64,000 bases of DNA, from positions 186,001 to 250,000 of the forward strand of contig CAWDLZ010000002.1 of the NCBI GenBank assembly GCA_963803265.1, in the 5' to 3' direction. The position numbers and the translations under genes are program-made. A model generated the notes under the pieces. It had not been told where the DNA came from. It worked only from the letters and a program-made list of their open reading frames with translations, and did not search any database. Positions 1-8,198 of the stretch are shown in pieces; position 1 is the stretch's first letter; the number at the start of each line of letters is the position of its first letter. The stretch is from CAIKMD01 sp963803265 (GTDB lineage Bacteria; Pseudomonadota; Alphaproteobacteria; ATCC43930; CGMCC-115725).

Positions 1-90
1 CTCCATGCCAAGATTGGGGAGTTGACGCTGGAGAACGATTTTTTAGAGGGAGCGCTCAGCAAGGCGGGTTTGCTGAGCGCAAAGCGATGA
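1..90 (+). CDS. IS3-family transposase OrfA, C-terminal end only
   Basis: Reading frame 1 is open from the first base and stops at TGA 88-90. The 29 residues visible contain the leucine-rich pattern IGELTLENDFLEGAL, which matches the C-terminal coiled coil that IS3 OrfA proteins use for multimerisation. The stop overlaps the orfB start as ATGA. In this family OrfA supplies the DNA-binding helix-turn-helix and is fused to OrfB by programmed -1 frameshifting. The N-terminal HTH is outside the window. Confidence 0.8.
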   Translation, partial: LHAKIGELTLENDFLEGALSKAGLLSAKR

Positions 91-914
91 TCGACCGTCA
101 GCACGGTCTGTCGATCAGCAGACAGGCGAAGGCCGTGAATATCAGCCGAGGCAGCATCTACTACCTGCCCCGAGCGGTTTCTGCGGCCGATCTCGCCGTC
201 ATGCGCCGGATGGACGAACTGCATCTTGAATTGCCATTCGCGGGCAGCCGGATGTTGCGCGATCTCCTGAACGCGGAGGGCGTCGTTATCGGCCGTCGGC
301 ATGTCGCGACGCTGATGAAGCGCATGGGAATCGAGGCGCTTTATCGTAAGCCCAATACCTCGAAGCCGGCACCGGGACACAAGATTTACCCCTATCTCCC
401 GCGGAACTTGCCGATCATCAGGCCGAACCAGGTCTGGGCCATGGACATCACGTACATCCCAATGGCGCGCGGCTTCGTCTATCTTGCCGCCGTCGTCGAT
501 TGGTTCAGCCGCCGGGTCCTCGCTTGGCGGCTGTCGATCACCATGGAAGCGGAGTTCTGCATCGCGGCGCTGGATGAAGCCCTGGCCCGTCACGGCAAGC
601 CCGACATCTTCAATACGGATCAAGGCAGCCAGTTCACCAGCGGCGACTTCACCGGCGTTCTTCTCAAAGCCGGCATCGCCATCAGCATGGATGGCAAAGG
701 ATCGTGGCGGGACAACGTGTTCGTCGAGCGCCTGTGGCGATCGGTCAAATACGAGGAGGTTTATCTGAAGGCCTACAACACTGTATCCGCGGCCCGCGCA
801 TCGATCGGTAGTTACTTCGGCTTTTACAATAGCCGGAGACCCCATTCGAGCCTTGACCGGCAGACGCCCGATCAGGCCTACTTCAACCGGCTGCCGCAGA
901 TCGCGGCAGCCTGA
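87..914 (+). CDS. IS3-family transposase OrfB (DDE integrase)
   Basis: A 275-residue protein with the rve integrase fold of IS3 OrfB. An N-terminal HTH_21-like segment (about 45-95) is followed by the catalytic core. The DDE residues are visible: D120 in AMDITYI, D178 in NTDQGSQF and E214 in DNVFVERLWRSVKYEEVY, giving the expected 35-residue D-E spacing. The C-terminus has the usual YNSRRPHSSLDRQTPDQAY motif. The length is normal and there is no internal stop, so this subunit appears intact. Activity depends on orfA, which is cut by the window edge. The start ATG overlaps the orfA stop. Confidence 0.93.
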   Translation: MIDRQHGLSISRQAKAVNISRGSIYYLPRAVSAADLAVMRRMDELHLELPFAGSRMLRDLLNAEGVVIGRRHVATLMKRMGIEALYRKPNTSKPAPGHKIYPYLPRNLPIIRPNQVWAMDITYIPMARGFVYLAAVVDWFSRRVLAWRLSITMEAEFCIAALDEALARHGKPDIFNTDQGSQFTSGDFTGVLLKAGIAISMDGKGSWRDNVFVERLWRSVKYEEVYLKAYNTVSAARASIGSYFGFYNSRRPHSSLDRQTPDQAYFNRLPQIAAA

Positions 915-989
915 ACCCGGCAAATGTTCCACTTATCAATCCGGGAAATCTGTTCAAACAAACCGAGCCAGCTCTGAAGGACCCGCGGG

Positions 990-1364
990 TCATAGGGCTT
1001 TCATCCGAGCCAGCAAGCGATCGGTCGCATGACGGAAGCGCTCGCTCGCGAGCCTTAGCTGTTCGATCTGGCGCACGCCGTGAAGCACCGTCGTATGATC
1101 GCGCCCCTCCAAATCCCGACCGATGGACGGCAGCGATTGCGAGCCTCCGCGGTGAGCCAGCCACATCGCGATCTGGCGTGGTCTTGCCACGCGGCGGCAA
1201 GGATCGCGTGCGGTTATTTCGGCAACGGGCACTCGGTAGAAATCAGAGACAATCGTCAGCGCGACCGCGATAGGTGCAACGCGCGCCGGCATGGCCAATT
1301 GTTTCACGTGGGTCAATCCGTCCACAGGCTTACCTCTCATAAGTCGGGCCGCGCCAATCGACAC
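990..1364 (-). CDS. Stand-alone DnaA domain IV (DnaA-box-binding) protein
   Basis: A 124-residue protein whose residues from about 35 onward match the C-terminal domain IV of the replication initiator DnaA. The signature segment GRDHTTVLHGVRQIEQL is nearly identical to the DnaA family signature, and the preceding ARPRQIAMWLAH helix also fits. The AAA+ ATPase domains I-III are absent, so it cannot act as an ordinary initiator. Such short proteins occur in alphaproteobacterial prophages and integrative elements, where they may bind DnaA boxes or act as repressors (inference). It lies on the same strand as, and downstream of, a primase remnant, suggesting both come from one replication module. 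It appears complete. Confidence 0.8.
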   Translation of the reverse strand: MSIGAARLMRGKPVDGLTHVKQLAMPARVAPIAVALTIVSDFYRVPVAEITARDPCRRVARPRQIAMWLAHRGGSQSLPSIGRDLEGRDHTTVLHGVRQIEQLRLASERFRHATDRLLARMKAL

Positions 1365-1379
1365 GAGTCGCTGGCCGGC

Positions 1380-1475
1380 AGTGACAGATGGTGACGGATG
1401 CTAGGATTATGTTCTTATGCGCGCGTGTGCGCGCGCGTAACGTACTAATCTGCGGGACTGTCACCATCTGTCACT
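1380..1475. repeat. 16-bp perfect inverted repeat flanking an alternating purine-pyrimidine tract
   Basis: AGTGACAGATGGTGAC at 1380-1395 is repeated in inverse orientation at 1460-1475. The left arm continues as GTGACAGATG GTGACGGATG, a tandem 10-mer with one mismatch, so the block resembles iterons. The 64-bp spacer carries a 24-nt strictly alternating purine/pyrimidine run (about 1416-1439, mostly GC and GT steps) of the kind that can adopt Z-DNA. The right arm overlaps the 3' end of the primase remnant. Position between a DnaA-like gene and a primase suggests a former replication origin or operator; that role is inference. Confidence 0.6.
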
Positions 1476-1880
1476 TCCGGGTCAGAGGTTGAGATTTTCA
1501 CGCCGCTACCGTCGAAGCCGCGTGTCCCTCCGGCGCCACGCTTGGGGACGAAACCGCGATCCTGCAATGCTTGGGATAAATGCTTACGGCTGCCGACGTA
1601 TTCGCTGCCGCGTTCGGCCCAGCGCTTCCAGCTGGCGAATAGATCGGCCACCGTGGCATAGAAGCCGGTCCTGACGTTACAGCATTCGTCGATCCATTGG
1701 CCCAGAACGTCTTCGGCTTCGATGTAAACATCCGTGGCGTTGCGGACGGCTTCGGGCTGGGCGAGAACCTTCGCCCTGGGCGAATCGCTTCACCGACGCC
1801 ACGAAGCGCAGGCCTGTGGTTGCCCGCAATTACGATCTTGAATTGAGGCAGGTATTCGACTGCCGGCTCGAGGATCGTTT
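1445..1880 (-). pseudogene. C-terminal wreck of a P4-type phage/plasmid primase-helicase
   Basis: On the minus strand one frame reads YLPQFKIVIAGNHRPALRG then GEAIR, which is the SF3 helicase segment just before the arginine-rich motif of P4/D5-type primases. About 20 bases later, in another frame, it resumes with QPEAVRNATDVYIEAEDVLGQW and continues through ATVADLFASWKRWAE to the typical C-terminal end, stopping at 1445. The stretch normally lying between the two parts (RRFHLIPF and the following roughly 40 residues) is missing, so an internal deletion has joined two frames. Everything N-terminal, including the Walker motifs, is gone. In intact elements this protein primes and unwinds DNA for replication of the phage or plasmid. 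Non-functional here. Confidence 0.75.
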
Positions 1881-2185
1881 CACCCCAAGGTCTGGTTGGT
1901 AAGGCAGCTTGAGGATCAGACGAACCGCGAACGCTTCGTTCTCATTGTCAGCTCGCGCAATATCACTACCTCGATGGACTGGGATCTCGGCATCGCAGGG
2001 GGGCCCTGGCTGGTGGTGGCGTGGCGTTACCGCGTGTGCGCGCATTTGCTGAACATGCACTGGTACTCGCAGGTGAGCCGGGCCGAACTCGATACCTTTG
2101 GAAAGCTAGACGACGTTCGGTGGAGGCTGTCGCCACGCATTCGAGATATGGCCTTCGATTTTCAGATGGGCAGCGATGGTTCTAG

Positions 2186-3811
2186 CCCGCCTTATTCACG
2201 ACGGGAGCGATTGTAGGCTGGCGGATGTAGCGTAAGCCGCTGATTGCGAGCATGATTCTGTTGTCAGGACAGAGTCGAAGCCGCGATCACGGAGCGCCAC
2301 ATCCGCCATGAACAAAGATAACCTCCTGCCGTTTTCCCTGCCAGCGATTTGCCGCAAGAAAGTGAGCGTAGCTTTCGACGGCGGGATGCTGTCGTCGGAT
2401 GCGGGCGTGCTGCTGCTGCGCGGGGTCGAGCGGCATCTGGGCGTTGCAGCGCGCCTCGCGACCTGCCTGAAGGATCGCCGTGATTCCGATCGCATCGATC
2501 ACACGGTCGAGGAGATGCTGCGGCTTCGGATGTTTGCGATCGCGGCGGGGTACGAGGACGCCAACGACTGCAACAAACTGCGGGACGACCCGGTATTCAA
2601 GATGGCGGTGGGCCGAGCACCGGGAAGCGGCGAGGCGCTGTGCTCGCAACCGACCATGTCGCGGTTGGAGAATGCGCCGTCGCGGATCGAGATCGCGCGA
2701 CTGATGCTGGCGCTGGTGGATCAGTTCTGTGCCAGTTACGCGCGGGCGCCGGCTTCGATTATTCTCGACATCGACGACACCTTCGACGCGGTGCATGGCC
2801 GGCAGCAGTTATCGCTGTTCAACGCGCATTACGACGAACGCTGCTTCCTGCCGATCCATATCTACGAGGGGACGAGCGGCAAGCCCGTTGCCGTCATCCT
2901 GCGCAGCGGCAAGACGCCGGGCGGGATCGAAGTGCGCACGATCCTGAAGCATGTCATTGCCCGCATTCGCCGGCACTGGCCGAAGGTCAACATCCTGGTG
3001 CGCGGTGACAGCCACTACGGTCGAAGTCAAGGCGATGGATTGGTGCGAAGCCAATGGGATTGGCTACATCTTCGGCTTCGGCGGCAACCCGGTGCTCGCC
3101 GGCATGATCCGGTCGGTTGCCGACGCGGTGTGCGTCGAGCGCGCGGTGACCGGAACCGAGAAGCTGCGCCGCTGGAGCACGCTGCGTTACGGCGCCAAGA
3201 GTTGGCAAAGACAGCGCCGTGTCGTCGCCCGGATCGAGGCGACGAAGCTCGGCCTCGATGTCCGTTACGTCGTCACCTCGCTCAAGGGCAGCGCCAAGCA
3301 TCTCTATGAGACAGTCTACTGTGGCCGCGGCCAAGCGGAGAACTTCATCAAGCTACACAAGGCCCAGCTCGCCTCGGATCGTACGTCGTGCCGTGACCCG
3401 CGGGCCAATCAGATGCGCCTCATCCTGCACACGGCGGCTTATTGGCTGCTTCTCACTCTGCGCGCTGCCGCGCCCAAGCGTTCCTCTTGGAGAACGGCCG
3501 AGTTCACGACGCTGCGATTGCGGCTGATCAAGATCGCCGCCCGCGTCGTCGAGGGCGCCGCTCGAATTCGCCTCTGGCTGCCGACAGCTTGCCCGGACGC
3601 AGCGATCTTCCGGCTGCTCGCCGGCCGCTTCGCCGCTGCGGGACCATGACCCACGGGGCGATGTGCCCCGCCGAACCCTTCCCGCAACCTCCAGCCCTCG
3701 ACCCAATAAAATCCCGATCAGCGTCGTAACGAACGCGATGGATCAGCCTTGTCACACTTCAAAAGAATCGTGGTGCGCCGAAAATCGCGCTACGCTCGTG
3801 AATACAAACGG
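2186..3811 (+). mobile_element. IS1380-family element, copy A
   Basis: A 1626-bp element bounded by CTAG on both sides (2182-2185 and 3812-3815). The ends are imperfect inverted repeats: the left begins CCCGCCTTATTCACGA and the right, read inward, CCGTTTGTATTCACGA. The same sequence recurs at 10343-11969 with only a few differences. Removing the element and one CTAG re-joins the phospholipase-D-like frame, so CTAG is the target-site duplication and not part of the element. Confidence 0.92.
2308..3649 (+). pseudogene. IS1380-family transposase, copy A, frameshifted
   Basis: The frame begins MNKDNLLPFSLPAICRKKV and encodes the IS1380/DDE_Tnp_1 core, including LDIDDTFDAVHG, where the catalytic D lies, and VRGDSHYG. 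It breaks at about 3022 because GGTCGAAGTC carries one base more than GGTCAAGTC in copy B. The rest (ANGIGYIFGFGGNPVLAG to the C-terminus) is in the next frame. Removing the extra base would give 446 residues. Copy B is intact at this point but broken elsewhere, so the ancestral sequence can be read by combining the two. Confidence 0.9.
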
Positions 3812-3931
3812 CTAGGCAACTGCATCGCGAGTGGAGCAGCGTTCGTCGCCAGGCCTTCGCGTGTGCTGCTCCTTTCGCCGTTCATCGATGAGCGGATGGT
3901 AGACGAGGCGGCTACGTCCGCCGTCGCGTAA

Positions 3932-4257
3932 TGGTCAGGGCTCGAATGGAGATCTCCGCTACGCCGGGCGCTTCAAAGGCCAGTAACGAACCGCCCGTCT
4001 TGAGCCCCAATCAGAGCCCAACAAGCCCCAATCGCCGGCTTTATCAACAGCATCAATTCCGAGCGGACCAACCCCTTCAAGTGCTTCCGAACATGCACGA
4101 CCTTCCGTTTCGCAGAAGCCCTATGCGGGGTAAGCCGCTCCCAACGCGCGGTTATCCGTCTCCCTATCCAATCGGCGCCGACGATTGTGGTATTTCGAGC
4201 CCTGTGAGATTATTCAAGCTTTGAGTGATCGCGGCACTGGGTGCGGATCGTCGGTCC
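3932..4257. other. Non-coding stretch between the PLD remnant and the LysR gene
   Basis: About 325 bp without a supportable gene. An open frame from 3931 to 4224 exists on the plus strand, but its composition (many P, S, R and Q) and lack of any family match argue against coding. No clear terminator or operator was recognised. It should hold the promoter of the lysR gene. Confidence 0.5.
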
Positions 4258-5184
4258 ATGGATTTGAAACAACTTCGTTACTTCATCGAGATCGCCCGGT
4301 TCGGCGGCTTCCGTAGCGCCTCGGAGGCGCTGCTCGTATCGCAGCCACCGCTTAGCCGGCAAATCTCGGCGCTCGAGAGCGAACTCGGATGTAAGCTGTT
4401 CGAGCGCCACGCTTGGGGCGTTACCCTGACGCCTGACGGAGTCCGTTTCCTCGAACGCGCGCGTGCGATTCTGGGTCAGGTCGATAGTCTCAGCGATTTG
4501 AGCTGGACCTCGCTCGAGCGTTTTGCCGGGATCATATCGATCGGCGCGTCCGAGGCGATCGGTGATCTGCTGGTGAGGCGGTTTGGTGCGCTGGCCTCGC
4601 GCCTGCGGGATCTCTATCCCGAGGTAAAGCTCCATATGAGGACCGGGAATTCCTTTGTCATGATGGATGGGCTGTTGGAGGGAACGATCGACCTCGCCGT
4701 CATGGTCAACCCGCAGCCGCGCGGCGGCATCCGCAGTGAAAAGCTGTTGACGCAGACATTCATGCTCGTTGGATCCGTCGGCGATCCGAAGCTGAGTGGC
4801 GACTCCGTGACGATCCGCGATCTTGCCGATCTGCCACTGATTATGTTCGATCGCGCCTCCTCTTATCGCATGCTGATTGATCGGGCGGCGCATCAAGCTG
4901 GCACGAGCCTCAACGTGATCTACGAGGTCGAGCATTCCGAGATCATCCAGGACGTCGCGTCGCGCGGCCTGGCTTACGGCATCCTGTCGGCGATCAGAGC
5001 ACGGCGCGCGGTGCGCGCGGGCCTTGTATCCGCAGTCGACATCGAGGAGCTGGCTCTCGACCGCATGCTCGTGATCCGCGACGGGGTACGCAATCAGGAC
5101 GTCGTCGATGCCGTCGCCAAGCTCGTCAAATCGCTGGTGACCGAGCCCGCTTCGCCGCGCTTCATGGGTATCACTGTACCCTAA
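4258..5184 (+). CDS. LysR-family transcriptional regulator
   Basis: A 308-residue regulator. The N-terminal winged helix-turn-helix starts directly at MDLKQLRYFIEIARFGGF and includes the recognition region SQPPLSRQISALESELG. The C-terminal effector-binding fold follows from about residue 90. The ATG at 4258 is preferred over the in-frame 4225 codon because LysR proteins almost always begin within a few residues of the LKQLRYF helix. It is transcribed in the same direction as, and 230 bp upstream of, the ABC/Rieske operon, and is the only regulator near it. It is the obvious candidate to control that operon in response to a pathway metabolite (inference). It appears intact. Confidence 0.92.
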   Translation: MDLKQLRYFIEIARFGGFRSASEALLVSQPPLSRQISALESELGCKLFERHAWGVTLTPDGVRFLERARAILGQVDSLSDLSWTSLERFAGIISIGASEAIGDLLVRRFGALASRLRDLYPEVKLHMRTGNSFVMMDGLLEGTIDLAVMVNPQPRGGIRSEKLLTQTFMLVGSVGDPKLSGDSVTIRDLADLPLIMFDRASSYRMLIDRAAHQAGTSLNVIYEVEHSEIIQDVASRGLAYGILSAIRARRAVRAGLVSAVDIEELALDRMLVIRDGVRNQDVVDAVAKLVKSLVTEPASPRFMGITVP

Positions 5185-5411
5185 ATCTGCCAGCATGGCC
5201 GCGCTGCTTGATACTCTCAGCGCATCATGCTCGATATCCACAAAATATTGGACCGGGCCGAGGCGGCCCTTTTATGGTCCGCCGGAGCGTGGCGGATCGG
5301 GCGGCGGCCAGAGATCGCTGGGCGAGTTGCCGCGGGACCGGTTGGAGAATTATACTTTTGGCCAGCAAAGCGTCCGATCAGGGGCGCCGGCGACCAAAGG
5401 GAGTATGACGC

Positions 5412-6272
5412 GTGGTCCGAGCAGACATGGCAGCGCAAAGGGATTGCGGACGAGAGGCTCCGGTCAAGCTGCGCGCCCGCCAAGTCACGATCTATTACTG
5501 GTTACAGCGCGCGGCGGTGCCATTTCTTGCCGTCGACGACATTGATCTCGACATCCGTCAAGGCGAATTTGTTGCAATCGTCGGGCCGAGCGGATGCGGC
5601 AAGACAACCTTCCTCAATGCGATCGACGGTCTGCAGGCAATCACCAGCGGCGAGTTGCTGCTGAACGGCAATCCGATCCGACGCCCCGGACCCGATCGCG
5701 CAATGGTTTTTCAGCAGGCAAGCCTGTTGCCCTGGCGCACAGTCTTGGGCAATGTCACCTATGGGCTCGATCTGCGCGGCACCGACCGGCGTGTCGCACA
5801 ACGGCGTGGCCGCGAGCTCATCAACCTCGTCGGTCTGAGAGGCTTCGAGGATCATTACCCGACCGAGCTCTCGGGCGGGATGCAGCAGCGTGTCAATCTG
5901 GCGCGCGCTCTGGCGGTCGATCCGGAACTCCTGCTTCTCGACGAGCCATTCGCTTCGCTCGATGCCCAAACGCGCGAATTCATGCAGGAAGAGCTGTTGC
6001 GCGTGTGGTCGGCGACCGGCAAGACCGCGATCTTCATCACCCATGACATCAAAGAGGCGATCTACCTCGCCGACCGCGTCGTGGTCTTCACGGCGCGACC
6101 GGGCCGGATCAAGGAATGCGTCGAAATCGACCTGCCGCGGCCCCGCGGCCTTCATATCAAGCGCGAGGCCCCGTTTCTCGGTTACGAGGATCGAATTTGG
6201 GCGAGCATTGAGGAAGAAGTCCGTGCGACGGACGGCGCATTAGCCGCAACGCAGGCGGCGGTGCACACGTGA
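5412..6272 (+). CDS. ABC transporter ATP-binding protein, NitT/TauT type
   Basis: A 286-residue ATPase of the SsuB/TauB/NrtD group that powers import of nitrate, sulfonates or other small anions. Walker A GPSGCGKTT lies at 58-66, the Q-loop at FQQASLLPW (about 100-108), the signature LSGGMQQR at 153-160, Walker B LLLLDEP at 173-179 and the H-loop histidine at 211. All catalytic residues are present. The GTG at 5412 has GGGAG upstream; an internal ATG at 5427 is an alternative. The stop overlaps the permease start by four bases, indicating translational coupling. It is the only ATPase in a block with four binding proteins. Confidence 0.93.
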   Translation: MVRADMAAQRDCGREAPVKLRARQVTIYYWLQRAAVPFLAVDDIDLDIRQGEFVAIVGPSGCGKTTFLNAIDGLQAITSGELLLNGNPIRRPGPDRAMVFQQASLLPWRTVLGNVTYGLDLRGTDRRVAQRRGRELINLVGLRGFEDHYPTELSGGMQQRVNLARALAVDPELLLLDEPFASLDAQTREFMQEELLRVWSATGKTAIFITHDIKEAIYLADRVVVFTARPGRIKECVEIDLPRPRGLHIKREAPFLGYEDRIWASIEEEVRATDGALAATQAAVHT

Positions 6273-7132
6273 GCGAGATCGCGCCGGTTCAACAACGCCC
6301 CGTGGTCGCGGAGAGGCCGGTTGCCGCGAATGCAAGTGCTCGGGCGAAACGCATACCGGGCCAGCCGGGCCCGCTCGCACGCTACGAAGGGCTGATCCTC
6401 GGCTTGGGCGCCGTCGTGATCTTCCTCGCGATCTGGCAGGCGATCGCTTTCGCGCGGATCGTACCGCCGCTGTTCCTGCCGGGCCCACTCGATATCTGGA
6501 ATGCCTTGGTCGATTACGTCGAAGATGGCTCCATCTGGCCCGATCTCACGGTCAGCGGCGAAGAGCTGATTTACGGCTATGGCCTCGCCATCGCGGTCGG
6601 GTTGCCCATCGGCTTGATGATGGGATGGTACCGGCGCACCAATATGGCGCTGGACCCGTTCGTCAACTTCATGAACGCCATGCCCCGCATCGCGCTCGTG
6701 CCGCTGTTGATCATCTGGTTCGGGATCGGCATCTGGTCGAAAGTGGCCGTGATCTTTCTGTCGTCTATATTTCCGATCTTGATCAACACCCAGGCCGGAA
6801 TTCGCAATCTCGATGCGGGCTGGGTGAAAGCGGCGCATTCCTTCGGTGCGACTGATCTCCAGATCTTCCGCACCGTGGCGCTGCCGGGCGCCATTCCGTT
6901 TATACTCACGGGAATGCGCATCGGCGTCGGCCATGCGCTGATTGGCGTCGTGGTCGGAGAGCTCGTCGCCGCGCGCGCGGGCATCGGTCTCATGATGGCA
7001 ACGGCGGGGACGAGCTTTCAGACTGCGAAGGTCTTTGCCGGGCTGGTGATCGTGTCATCGGCCGGCGTCGTGCTGGTCTATCTCATCTCCCTGGTCGAGC
7101 GGCGTTTCCAGGCTTGGCGGCCGCGCAGCTGA
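6269..7132 (+). CDS. ABC transporter permease, NitT/TauT type
   Basis: A 287-residue inner-membrane permease with about six transmembrane helices and the BPD_transp_1 fold. The cytoplasmic EAA-like loop that docks the ATPase is recognisable as GWVKAAHSFGATDLQIFRTVALPG (about 190-213). An N-terminal soluble tail of about 40 residues precedes the first helix. The GTG start overlaps the stop of the ATPase gene. SsuC/TauC-type permeases work as homodimers, so one gene is enough for the channel. Four binding proteins are encoded directly downstream, so this permease presumably serves all of them (inference). Confidence 0.93.
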   Translation: MSEIAPVQQRPVVAERPVAANASARAKRIPGQPGPLARYEGLILGLGAVVIFLAIWQAIAFARIVPPLFLPGPLDIWNALVDYVEDGSIWPDLTVSGEELIYGYGLAIAVGLPIGLMMGWYRRTNMALDPFVNFMNAMPRIALVPLLIIWFGIGIWSKVAVIFLSSIFPILINTQAGIRNLDAGWVKAAHSFGATDLQIFRTVALPGAIPFILTGMRIGVGHALIGVVVGELVAARAGIGLMMATAGTSFQTAKVFAGLVIVSSAGVVLVYLISLVERRFQAWRPRS

Positions 7133-7180
7133 TGGGTATTCCTGGGCCCCACGACGAAAAAGATCCCGCGCTTGAAGCGC

Positions 7181-8195
7181 ATGCGGGCGCTGACTGCGGC
7201 GACCCTCGGTCTGGCTCTGGCGATCGCGGTGCAAGCCGCCGCGCTGGCATCGGGTCGCGCCGAAGACGGCGCGCCCATGCCGAAGCTCGATATTCCCTAT
7301 CAAGCCACCACGATCGGTCAATTGCCGCTGTGGATGGCGCTCGATGGCGGGTTGTTCCGGCGTTACGGGATCGAGGCGAGCGGCGAGTATGCCGGCCAAA
7401 GCCCCGCGCTGGTTGCCTCTATGCTCGCCGGCGAAACGCCCTTCGCCAACCTTGGCGAGGAAGCCGTCGTCAGCGCCGATTTGAACGGCGGCGACATCGT
7501 GGTTTTGGTGTCCGGTCCGGAAAAGCTGTTCTTCGGATTATACGGCACGCCAGACCTTCACCGGGTCGCCGATCTCAAAGCCAAGAAGATCGGGATTTCC
7601 CGATTCGGGACGACGACCGATTTCATCGCGCGCCATGTCCTCGGCGAAGCGGGGCTCGACCCAAAGAAGGACGCAACGATTCTGCCCGTCGGCTCGCAGG
7701 TCGAGCTGATGGCCGCGCTGCAGAGCGGAGTCATCGACGGCGCGGTGCTCGGGCCGCCCATCATGATCAAGGCTGATAAGCTGGGTTATCCCAAGCTGGC
7801 CGATTTGCTCGACGACAACATGCTCTTCTATACGGACGCGCTGGTCGGCAAACGGTCGTGGATCGCGGCGCATCACGACGAGACCTTGAATGTGGTGCGC
7901 GGCTTCGTCGCCGGCATTGCCGCTGTGCACACAAACCGGAAATTGGCCATCGCCACGCTCAGCAAATACACCAAGACGACGGCCCCTGATTTGCTGGACG
8001 GCGCCTACGATCTGCTGATTTCGGGCTTTGCCCAGAGTTCCGGCCCCGAAACCCGCGGCGATTGCGACGAGTTTTCAGAGCACCTCGATCTCTGGCGCCA
8101 AATCCGCCGATCCGGCGAGTTTTATCGATCCATCCTTCGTCAACGAACTCGACCGAGATGGCTTCATAGCGCGTCTCTACAAAACGCAGGAGTGA
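7181..8195 (+). CDS. NitT/TauT-type ABC substrate-binding protein 1 (frameshifted near C-terminus)
   Basis: A periplasmic binding protein of the NMT1/SsuA group with a Sec signal peptide (MRALTAATLGLALAIAVQAA). The mature part begins LDIPYQATTIGQLPLWMALDGG. Conserved blocks shared with the next three binding proteins are LVASMLAGETPFANLGEEAV, KIGISRFGTTTDFIARHVL, LVGKRSWIAAH and SKYTKTTAPDLL. After LLI an extra T (ATTTCGG instead of ATTCGG, about 8018-8021) shifts the frame. Dropping it gives RALPRVPAPKPAAI and the family C-terminus DPASFIDPSFVNELDRDGFIARLYK with TGA at 8193-8195, four bases before the Rieske gene. The lesion is probably a sequencing error. A TTG at 7172 is an alternative start. 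Confidence 0.88.
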
Positions 8196-8198
8196 GGA

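Larger units (their letters stand above)
1..975 (+). mobile_element. IS3-family insertion sequence, right part
   Basis: The window opens inside an IS3-type element: the end of orfA is followed by an overlapping orfB, and about 60 bp of non-coding DNA follows before the next gene. The left end lies outside the window, so neither terminal repeats nor target duplication can be checked. The right boundary near 975 is an estimate, placed between the orfB stop at 914 and the stop of the next gene at 990. Confidence 0.8.
1846..3931 (+). pseudogene. Phospholipase-D-like (HKD) protein remnant split by IS1380
   Basis: The frame before the IS contains GSFHPKVWLVR and, about 20 residues later, VLIVSSRNITTSMDWDLGI. 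These match the H-x-K and S-x-R/N-x-T parts of a PLD-like catalytic half as found in nuclease and defence-associated PLD proteins. It then runs to DFQMGSDGS at the IS edge. Removing the IS (2186-3811) with one CTAG copy restores an open frame reading SRQLHREWSSVRR. A one-base shift later gives RVLLLSPFIDERMVDEA, typical of the start of the second PLD repeat, before a stop at 3931. The N-terminus is lost at a junction with the primase remnant. Function of the ancestor (nuclease or phospholipase) cannot be decided. Confidence 0.55.

Noticed and set aside
3000..3060. Programmed frameshifting in the IS1380 transposase
   Set aside because: IS1380 transposases are single-frame proteins, and copy B is uninterrupted here; copy A simply has one extra base without a slippery heptamer.
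3931..4224. 97-codon open frame upstream of lysR
   Set aside because: No ribosome-binding site, low-complexity composition and no family; treated as non-coding.
4210..5241. 343-codon minus-strand frame opposite lysR
   Set aside because: The plus strand carries a standard LysR HTH and effector domain. The minus product has no family.
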